Assembly (NCBI GenBank): GCA_024635465.1
Contig: JAGXIS010000083.1
Span: forward strand, 1 to 9,424
Direction of reading: 5' to 3'
DNA: 9,424 nt
Origin: Bacteroidota bacterium
GTDB taxonomy: Bacteria > Bacteroidota > Rhodothermia > Balneolales > Balneolaceae
Both the position numbers and the translations under genes were made by a program. This document shows positions 1-6,474 of the stretch, one piece after another (position 1 is the stretch's first letter; each line of letters starts with the position of its first letter). Below the pieces are notes generated by a model. That model was not told the origin of the DNA and searched no databases. It saw nothing but the letters and a program-made list of their open reading frames with translations.

Positions 1-861
1 GAATCAGCTAATCCACTATCTAATTCAATCATCAGACTCTTTCTTCAAAAACAATCCGCAAGAGGGTTGTTTTATCGATTTACTGCGAAACGATCCGGTG
101 AGAGATATCTACCCGCTATGGGTTTTGAATCCCGTTTCAATTACTCAATGATTGATGCACGACTCTCATATGGATACTTCAATGAATCTGATTCTCCGAT
201 TCGTACAGTAACTCCAACCATGCGATATTTTGTAACAACCCGTAATGATGATTCCAGCGTCGAATCAATGTTAATTGAAAATGATTGGAATATTAATTTC
301 AAGGATAACTCTGACATTACAGTGACAGCCAACTGGTGGTTTGAAAACCTCCAAAATCCCCTATTTTTTAGCGATAATGTTTTTGTAGAACCCGGTGATT
401 ATTCCCTTTACGGAATTAAATTCGAATATGGAATGAGCAATGCAAAACGTCTGAGGACAGAGATTTCAGGCGGGATAAATACATTTTATGACGGAAGTCA
501 GATTTCCTTTGGAGTTACTCCCACATGGAATCAATCTAAATTTTTCGAAATTAGTGGTGGAGTTGAATTCAATCTTGTTGAATTTCCGGACAGGGATCAA
601 AAAGAGTTCTTAAATATATTTCGACTGCGCTCATTAATTGCTTTAAATACGAAAGTCTCTTTACAATTGCTCTCTCAATACAATTATCTCGCACGAAGAC
701 TGGGAACCAATGCTCGAATTCGTTACAACTTCCGAGAGGGTAACGATTTTTGGATTGTATACAGCGAAACGTCAAATACACACCTTGATAGAACTATACC
801 TACGCTGCCACGCTTTAATAATCGTGTTTTACTTGTAAAGTACACACATACTTTTAATTAA
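1..861 (+). CDS. DUF5916-type protein, C-terminal part (partial, 5' end outside window)
   Basis: The reading frame is open from base 1, so this is the last 286 residues of a longer protein. The TTG at base 67 is not a convincing start, because coding-like sequence continues upstream without a stop. The visible part is made of alternating hydrophobic/polar beta strands rich in aromatic residues, with no helical domain, and ends close to an aromatic residue (…HTFN), as outer-membrane barrels do. The motif RYNFREGND at visible residues 241-249, followed by a strand, a proline-containing loop and a final LLVKYTHTF strand, is what I recall from the C-terminus of DUF5916 proteins. Those carry an N-terminal CBM9-like carbohydrate-binding domain, which would lie outside the window. 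Family members are usually several hundred residues longer and have no well-established function; an outer-membrane location is inferred. It is followed by 135 non-coding bases and then serA on the same strand. No clear terminator is seen after the stop. The family call rests on pattern recognition of the tail only. Confidence 0.75.
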   Translation, partial: ESANPLSNSIIRLFLQKQSARGLFYRFTAKRSGERYLPAMGFESRFNYSMIDARLSYGYFNESDSPIRTVTPTMRYFVTTRNDDSSVESMLIENDWNINFKDNSDITVTANWWFENLQNPLFFSDNVFVEPGDYSLYGIKFEYGMSNAKRLRTEISGGINTFYDGSQISFGVTPTWNQSKFFEISGGVEFNLVEFPDRDQKEFLNIFRLRSLIALNTKVSLQLLSQYNYLARRLGTNARIRYNFREGNDFWIVYSETSNTHLDRTIPTLPRFNNRVLLVKYTHTFN

Positions 862-938
862 TTGAATACTCATTCCCTATTTAGTAATGCTATAGTTCTT
901 TAAAATTTTTATCATGATTTATAATCTGATAGAAACCA

Positions 939-947
939 TATACTTTG
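939..947 (+). promoter_or_regulatory. possible Bacteroidota-type -7 element upstream of serA
   Basis: The sequence TATACTTTG resembles the Bacteroidota -7 consensus TAnnTTTG but has one or three bases, not two, between TA and TTTG. It lies about 50 bases before the serA ATG, a sensible leader length. No convincing -33 TTG element is seen at the usual distance. It would give serA its own promoter, independent of the upstream gene. Weak evidence. Confidence 0.22.
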
Positions 948-996
948 TATTTTTTAGCTTCAACGATAAATAGTTACTGACAATCATAAATTCAAA

Positions 997-2238
997 ATGC
1001 AAGATCTAAAAGAAAATCTTTCCTATCCAAAAGAGAACATAAAAGTATTACTGCTTGAAGGGATCCATCCTGCAGCAATTGAAAATTTTACGGATCACAA
1101 TTTTACCAATATTGAAACGCATAATGAAGCGTGGAGTGAGGAGCAGTTACTTCAAAGTATTGAGGATGCTCACGTAATTGGAATTCGTTCTAAGACACAA
1201 ATTACCCGTCGTGTATTAGAAAAAGCGAATAAATTGAAAGCTATAGGCTGTTTTTGTATCGGTACTAATCAAGTTGATTTGGATGCTGCTACCAAAACCG
1301 GGATTGCAGTATTTAATTCTCCCTATTCCAATACTCGATCTGTTGCTGAATTAGTAATCGCAGAATCTATCATGCTACTGCGCCGAATACCCCTAAGAGA
1401 TAAAGAAGCACACAATGGGATTTGGCTAAAAGATGCAGATGAAAGCTTTGAAATTCGAGGTAAAAAAATTGGCATCATCGGATATGGACATATCGGTTCT
1501 CAAGTTTCCGTCTTGGCTGAAAATATGGGTTTGGATGTATATTACTATGATATTGAGCCTAAATTACCAATGGGTAATGCCACCCGGGTAGGAACACTGA
1601 ATGAACTGCTGGAAATTTCAGATATCATTACACTGCATGTACCGGCAACCTCTGAAACTAGCATGATGATTGCCGAAAAACAATTCGCAAAAATGAAAAA
1701 GAAGAGTGTTCTTTTGAACTTATCCCGGGGATCGGTTGTAGATCTTGACGCATTGAAAAATGCAATCGAATCAGGACAACTCTCCGGTGCAGCAATCGAT
1801 GTTTATCCCGAAGAGCCGGAATCAAAAGGGGATTCGTTTAAAACGGTTCTACAACAATTACCTAATGTGATTCTTACCCCACACATTGGGGGCTCTACGC
1901 AGGAAGCTCAGTACAATATCGGGCAAGATGTATCAACTAAACTGATTCAATTTATTGATAGAGGAACCACTGTTGGATCTCACTCTGTACCTCCACTTAA
2001 TCTACCTAAACAGAACGATGCTTATCGCATTTTACATATTCACGCAAATAAACCCGGGGTTCTTTCTGAAATCAACAAAGTGCTTTCAGATATGAATATC
2101 AATATTTTAGGTCAGTATTTGAAAACCAATGAGCAGATTGGTTACGTAGTTCTTGATATCGACAAACAGTACGATGACAGACTATTTGATGGCTTAAATA
2201 GTGTAAATCATACCATCAAAACCCGGATGCTCTACTAA
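997..2238 (+). CDS. serA: D-3-phosphoglycerate dehydrogenase with ACT domain
   Basis: It oxidises 3-phosphoglycerate to 3-phosphohydroxypyruvate with NAD+, the first step of serine synthesis in the cytoplasm. The 413 residues nearly match the E. coli enzyme (410) and the two align along their whole length. An N-terminal substrate-binding segment includes CFCIGTNQVDLDAA (85-98) and NTRSVAELV (112-120). The NAD-binding Rossmann motif GYGHIG is at 162-167, with the acidic residue D185 ending the next strand. The catalytic triad is R244, E273 and H296 (in TPHIGGSTQEAQ). A C-terminal ACT domain spans about 343-413. H349, N351 and N369 correspond to the E. coli serine-binding residues H344, N346 and N364, and W143 to the allosteric W139, so L-serine feedback inhibition is expected. 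The ATG at 997 is preceded by an in-frame TAA at 967-969. No Shine-Dalgarno sequence is seen, only A/T-rich leader, as is normal in Bacteroidota. The gene converges with the lyase-like gene, stop codons 6 bases apart. Confidence 0.97.
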   Translation: MQDLKENLSYPKENIKVLLLEGIHPAAIENFTDHNFTNIETHNEAWSEEQLLQSIEDAHVIGIRSKTQITRRVLEKANKLKAIGCFCIGTNQVDLDAATKTGIAVFNSPYSNTRSVAELVIAESIMLLRRIPLRDKEAHNGIWLKDADESFEIRGKKIGIIGYGHIGSQVSVLAENMGLDVYYYDIEPKLPMGNATRVGTLNELLEISDIITLHVPATSETSMMIAEKQFAKMKKKSVLLNLSRGSVVDLDALKNAIESGQLSGAAIDVYPEEPESKGDSFKTVLQQLPNVILTPHIGGSTQEAQYNIGQDVSTKLIQFIDRGTTVGSHSVPPLNLPKQNDAYRILHIHANKPGVLSEINKVLSDMNINILGQYLKTNEQIGYVVLDIDKQYDDRLFDGLNSVNHTIKTRMLY

Positions 2239-2244
2239 TCCCTA

Positions 2245-4911
2245 TTAATCGACACAGTTTAATCCATCTGTACTTGCCCGATTTTTCAATCTGTCAATGG
2301 TATAAGGCACATTAAACACGTGAGTCCAACCAAATATTCTCATACCGTTTGAAAATGTCCATATGGGATTACGTCCCCTAAATGAGGGTCCCTCGCCGGC
2401 TGATGGCAGATTACTTACTTCTTCTAAGGCATCTCTTAGATCACCTTGGGAGTTGAATTCGTGGATTGGCATGCCTAGTTCGTTTACCATTAGATGTGTA
2501 GACCGTTCACACGCTTCAATGAAGAATTTATCCTCACCAGTCAGGTCATAACCGACCAGTAATGGATGAATACTGGATAAAAACGACTCCATATCGTGAT
2601 CTCGGGGTCCTACATTGTACAAACTGTGTGCATTGTCAATCAAAGCCACTCTTACTTCAGGGCTATCAAACATCTGCTGATATTTACTTAATCCATGAGA
2701 AATATAGTTTTGAGAGTAACCATATCGATCGATGGCAATTCGTCCACCCTGCCTTTTTTGAAGTCGTAACATCTGATCTACACGATCATTCAACTCATCC
2801 AAATAGACTTCATCTTTTGTCGCATCATAAAGCTCAGACAAGCTCCATACCGAAAGGTAGAGTCTGCGTCCGGTAAGTCCATGTTCTCCAAAAATTCTTC
2901 GAACATAATAATCTCCGGTTAGCCTGGCTACATCTAATCCTCTGTGATAACCATCCAAATAATAGGATGCAATCCATCCCTGAACCCACACATGGGCAGA
3001 TAGCATGGATGTCCATTGCTGCATAGAATGACGTCTGCCCATACCTACATATGGCGAAATTTCATCCTGCATTTCATGTTCCAATGCATCAAGTGATCGG
3101 TTTGTATCCCCTCTATACCAATTGGGGCGTGGCCAGTGAGTATTATCGACATCCATTGAATGCCGGCTCATTGCCCTGGCCATATTGTAATAATCCGCAT
3201 TTCCGCTCCTCATAAAATTTAACCACCATTGGTAATCCATCGCAGGCTCATTATTTGCCCATTGGACCCAAGTGTAGTTAAAGAAATAATTTTTCACATC
3301 CCCATAGTCAAACATTCCATACCAGGGTTCCCATTTCTGATTAAAGAGCATCCAGTTCAACTTATATTGTATGCTTCTCTCCAAATCCTGAAATTCATGA
3401 TCTATACCGGCAAATTGTCCGTAAACACCGGAATTGCTATACCAATCGGCTCCGGCATGGGCTACCGGTGGATTCATGATATGATATAGTTCTCTTCTAA
3501 TCTCTTCATTCGAATCATCACCCCTATGAAAATTTAAGACGATCTCAGAGGTTTTGGTTATCCCACGTGCAAAGTTACCGACCATACCGGCTTCATTATC
3601 TGAGTCTGCTCTTTCAAAACTCATTGGCTCTTCATTGGGTGACCATGTGTAGGCATGAATCTGATTTTTATCTGCATTTACAACCAACTCATTAGGATAC
3701 TCTTCCAACATATTCCTGATACCGATACTGACACCCCATTTCTCATCTGAAAGGGATACCCATCCTTCAGATTTTTCACTTTCTCTCAGTAATTCGTCTG
3801 ACTGAATAACTGCAGAAAAACCATCCATTCTATTGTCACGGTCTGAAAATTGAACCGGAGGAGTTCGTGTGGGATCAGGACCGGTTTGAAAAATTGACAA
3901 CTGATTTTCTTCTTCTAAATACTTTTCAAAAAAATCTGTTTCACCATCCTCCCACCATTTACCTGTCTCTAACCCTGTCTTGAAGATTTTGTCACCATCA
4001 ATGTGATAATTTAGACCAAAACCCATACTTACTATTCGATCGTTTGGCTCAGTAATACCACTATCCTGACTCCTGATTTCTTCATCAATGATGAGTTCAG
4101 TTTGAGTGGCAATATCTGGGTGTTGACGTCCATTATAAGGTTCACTCTTATCGGGATGACCGGTATAAGTGATTGTATGTAAGACTTTTACATAAGATTT
4201 CCCGGCATATGCATGAACGTATGTAACAAATGGCGCGTTTTCATGCTCATCATCATTATACTCATACTCCCCTTCCACTCGTACAATGGCGTGCATTGGA
4301 CCCGATCCCCTTTCAATAAAATGCTGATGAACAACAGCTCTCGATGTATCAATACCCGCATCATCCATTAAATCTAAAAAAGATCCTCTGGAATCAATTC
4401 CTGTTGCAATAATATGTTCATCACCAAATCCATTCATCTCACTGTTATATTGCACGCGATCTATGAAACCTGAACCGCCTTTATCTATCCTGAGAAATAA
4501 TGAGCCCGTGTTAATTTCTGCAAATCCTCTATCTCGCTGATTATTTTTGAATATAATTGGATATTCAGTAAAAACTTCCTGACGTATATTTTCGCCATAC
4601 TCAACTGTATACTCTTTGGATTCGTCGGCAAAGAAAAATACCCATAACCATTTGATACTATCATCTACCGGTTCCCATGATGTTACCTTTGTTTTTTGAG
4701 AGGGGATCTCCTCTCCGGCTGCATTCAACACTCTAACATGATCGGGAGAAAAAAGTTCACCCTTCGGAAATGGAATTCCAAACTTAACAGGAGCTCCCGG
4801 TTCTGCATTTTGCACTGTAATGGGTACACTATTTGTTGGACCTGCCTGTTTAGAATAAGCCGTAAAAACAAATAATAGCAGAAATGATGTGATTAGAAGA
4901 AGTTTTTTCAT
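2245..4911 (-). CDS. secreted RIFT-barrel / exo-rhamnogalacturonan lyase-like protein (PL26/YetA type)
   Basis: This is a complete 888-residue exported protein. Residues 1-20 form a signal peptide (MKK, then a leucine-rich core, then TAYS before KQAG). There is no lipobox cysteine, so a soluble periplasmic or secreted enzyme is expected. About residues 28-110 look like the RIFT-barrel domain of the PcRGLX/YetA family: FGIPFPKGEL at 44-53, VRVLNAAGEEIP at 59-70, DDSIKWLW at 83-90 and YTVEYG at 101-106. A beta-rich middle region (about 110-470) follows. The rest (about 480-870) is helical and aromatic, fitting an (alpha/alpha)-toroid, with YGMFDYGD at 531-538, HWPRPNWYRGD at 592-602 and GRRHSMQQW at 625-633 as likely cleft segments. 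The length suits the family. Known members cleave rhamnogalacturonan I from an end by beta-elimination; that this one does so is inferred, and I cannot assign catalytic residues. There is no type IX secretion C-terminal domain. GGA sits 4 bases before the ATG, a weak ribosome site. It lies downstream of susCD, beyond a terminator. Another toroid-fold lyase or hydrolase remains possible. Confidence 0.62.
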   Translation of the reverse strand: MKKLLLITSFLLLFVFTAYSKQAGPTNSVPITVQNAEPGAPVKFGIPFPKGELFSPDHVRVLNAAGEEIPSQKTKVTSWEPVDDSIKWLWVFFFADESKEYTVEYGENIRQEVFTEYPIIFKNNQRDRGFAEINTGSLFLRIDKGGSGFIDRVQYNSEMNGFGDEHIIATGIDSRGSFLDLMDDAGIDTSRAVVHQHFIERGSGPMHAIVRVEGEYEYNDDEHENAPFVTYVHAYAGKSYVKVLHTITYTGHPDKSEPYNGRQHPDIATQTELIIDEEIRSQDSGITEPNDRIVSMGFGLNYHIDGDKIFKTGLETGKWWEDGETDFFEKYLEEENQLSIFQTGPDPTRTPPVQFSDRDNRMDGFSAVIQSDELLRESEKSEGWVSLSDEKWGVSIGIRNMLEEYPNELVVNADKNQIHAYTWSPNEEPMSFERADSDNEAGMVGNFARGITKTSEIVLNFHRGDDSNEEIRRELYHIMNPPVAHAGADWYSNSGVYGQFAGIDHEFQDLERSIQYKLNWMLFNQKWEPWYGMFDYGDVKNYFFNYTWVQWANNEPAMDYQWWLNFMRSGNADYYNMARAMSRHSMDVDNTHWPRPNWYRGDTNRSLDALEHEMQDEISPYVGMGRRHSMQQWTSMLSAHVWVQGWIASYYLDGYHRGLDVARLTGDYYVRRIFGEHGLTGRRLYLSVWSLSELYDATKDEVYLDELNDRVDQMLRLQKRQGGRIAIDRYGYSQNYISHGLSKYQQMFDSPEVRVALIDNAHSLYNVGPRDHDMESFLSSIHPLLVGYDLTGEDKFFIEACERSTHLMVNELGMPIHEFNSQGDLRDALEEVSNLPSAGEGPSFRGRNPIWTFSNGMRIFGWTHVFNVPYTIDRLKNRASTDGLNCVD

Positions 4912-4993
4912 TTGATCCGGTTAGTTACAAAAATGAATAAAAAAGAGTAAGCTCTATGAAAGTGTTTATAAAAAGTATTGGGAATAATTAAAA

Positions 4994-5027
4994 AGAACTC
5001 GAAATCTTTTTACAGATTTCGAGTTCT
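4994..5027 (-). terminator. Rho-independent terminator after susD
   Basis: A perfect 14-bp inverted repeat has arms at 4994-5007 and 5014-5027 (AGAACTCGAAATCT and its complement) and a 6-base loop. Read on the minus strand, the stem runs into TTTTT followed by AATTATT. The plus strand has no T-run after the hairpin, so the orientation is minus. The hairpin begins 13 bases past the susD stop codon and about 80 bases before the start of the lyase-like gene. It should end or reduce susCD transcription, leaving the downstream gene to read-through or its own promoter. Confidence 0.82.
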
Positions 5028-5040
5028 AATCAATTAATAA

Positions 5041-6459
5041 TTAGAGTGGATTTTGGGAGAGTTGACCGGGTGCTGAATCTAATTCTCGCTGAGGTATTGG
5101 GTAAAGTAGTCGTATATCACTTTCTGATTTACCCTCATCTGCTAGAAAATCAGCCATAACGGATTGCGCTACTCCGAAACGTTTCAGATCCGGCCATCTT
5201 TTATTTTCACCTACAAATTCACGTCTTCTTTCCAGAAGCAGAATTTCGTTGTAGGTACCCGGCAGAGTTTCAGCGTCAACAGTTAAACCTGCTCTTTCGC
5301 GCACATCATTTATTAAATCCCATCCTTGTGCACTTTCACCCAAAGCTTCTGCGAGCATTAATAGCACATCAGCATATCTGAATACAATGAAATTAGCATC
5401 AGAGTCGAAAGGATTCGGCTGATTTGCATCATACTTACTCAGATACTCAGCATCTTCTACGGTAAGCCCAAATGAACCACCCATTCCTCGTTGATCTTCA
5501 TTGTCAAAGATAGCAAGCGTTTCATCATTAATAGCTTGTGGAACATTACCTCCACCAACACCGCCTGAATTACTCAAGTCCGGCGAGTAGTATTCTGTAA
5601 ATCCACTTCCTGTATCTGATCCTCCTGATTTATACTGAATTTCAAAGACAGATTCGACGTTGTTTTCATTCGAAACTCCCCAGATATCAGCATAATTAGA
5701 AACCAGGTCGTATTGATTTGAATCTACAACTCTTTGGAGTGCCGATGCAGCCTGACCATTATTTCCGGCAGTCAGTTGTACCAGCCCTAATAGAGTAGCA
5801 GCTGCTCCTTTGGTTGCACGTCCTACATTATCACCTGAATACGACAACGGTAACAATCCTTCTGCTGTTGCCAGATCACCTGCTATCTGAGCGTAAACTT
5901 CTCCTGCAGAAACTTGATTAATAGTTACGGTCGGGCTTGTGACTTCCTCAAGTTGCAATGGAATATTTCCAAATGTTATTGCAAGATTGTAGTACATCAG
6001 GGATCGAATAAAGAGGGCTTCACCTCTGATCCTTTCACCCAAAGCGGGATTATCAAGCTCTGCATTACCTATTCTGTCTAGAATAGTATTTGTTCTTGCT
6101 ATCGTGCTGTATGCAGTTGCCCATGTTCGCTCCAGTTCACCGGCTGATGGCAGTTCTTCGAAGAGAGTAATTCTCTCCAGAGACTCGGCTAAACCGGTTG
6201 CACCCCCACCGTTACTTGTGTTATCAGAGCGCATTTCGTGTAGAAGCATATAATTTCTACCGTATGCATTATTCGATGCCAAACCTGCATATGCACCATT
6301 GATTGCTGTTATAAAATCAGTATCTGTTCGATAAAAATTTTCAACGTTACGTTCCGATTGCGGAGCGAGGATCGTGAAATCTTCCCCACACGAAACTACC
6401 ATTATCAGTGCCGGGATAACCAGCAGTAATGTTTTTAATTTTTTCATGTTTTTCATCAT
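5041..6459 (-). CDS. susD: SusD/RagB family nutrient-binding outer-membrane lipoprotein
   Basis: This is a surface glycan-binding lipoprotein that works as the lid of the SusC transporter encoded just upstream. Its signal peptide ends in a lipobox, VVSC, with the acylated cysteine at residue 24. The next residues are GED, an acidic pair resembling the surface-export signal of Bacteroidota lipoproteins. Family hallmarks follow: NFYRTDTDFITAINGAYAGL (41-60), the helical segment ALFIRSLMYYNLAITFGNIP (148-167), FIVFRYADVLLMLAEALGE (357-375), LINDVRERAGL (382-392), ERRREFVGENKRWPDLKRFG (410-429) and the C-terminal LLYPIPQREL (451-460) ending …SQNPL. At 472 residues it is complete and at the short end of the family. 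ATG codons occur at residues 1, 2 and 5; I keep the first, since AAAGAAACT precedes it, but any of the three would give a working signal peptide. It starts 15 bases after the susC stop, so the two form one operon. The name marks family only; the ligand need not be starch. Confidence 0.96.
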   Translation of the reverse strand: MMKNMKKLKTLLLVIPALIMVVSCGEDFTILAPQSERNVENFYRTDTDFITAINGAYAGLASNNAYGRNYMLLHEMRSDNTSNGGGATGLAESLERITLFEELPSAGELERTWATAYSTIARTNTILDRIGNAELDNPALGERIRGEALFIRSLMYYNLAITFGNIPLQLEEVTSPTVTINQVSAGEVYAQIAGDLATAEGLLPLSYSGDNVGRATKGAAATLLGLVQLTAGNNGQAASALQRVVDSNQYDLVSNYADIWGVSNENNVESVFEIQYKSGGSDTGSGFTEYYSPDLSNSGGVGGGNVPQAINDETLAIFDNEDQRGMGGSFGLTVEDAEYLSKYDANQPNPFDSDANFIVFRYADVLLMLAEALGESAQGWDLINDVRERAGLTVDAETLPGTYNEILLLERRREFVGENKRWPDLKRFGVAQSVMADFLADEGKSESDIRLLYPIPQRELDSAPGQLSQNPL

Positions 6460-6474
6460 AGTTTCTTTTGTGGA

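Noticed and set aside
67..69. TTG as the start of the first gene
   Set aside because: The frame is open back to base 1 and the protein family is much longer, so this is an internal Leu codon of a truncated gene.
920..925. TATAAT as a -10 box for serA
   Set aside because: No -35-like hexamer lies 16-18 bases upstream, the region is uniformly AT-rich, and Bacteroidota promoters use a different consensus.
2230..2247. Possible bidirectional terminator between serA and the lyase-like gene
   Set aside because: Only a 4-bp GGAT/ATCC pairing can be drawn and no adjoining T-run is seen in the gap on either strand.
2562..2876. 104-codon plus-strand open frame inside the lyase-like gene
   Set aside because: It is antisense to a well-supported coding region, with no recognisable domain and no start context; a shadow frame.
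4944..4955. AGAG-TAAG-CTCT small inverted repeat upstream of the lyase-like gene
   Set aside because: A 4-bp stem in AT-rich DNA is expected by chance and no second copy is seen.
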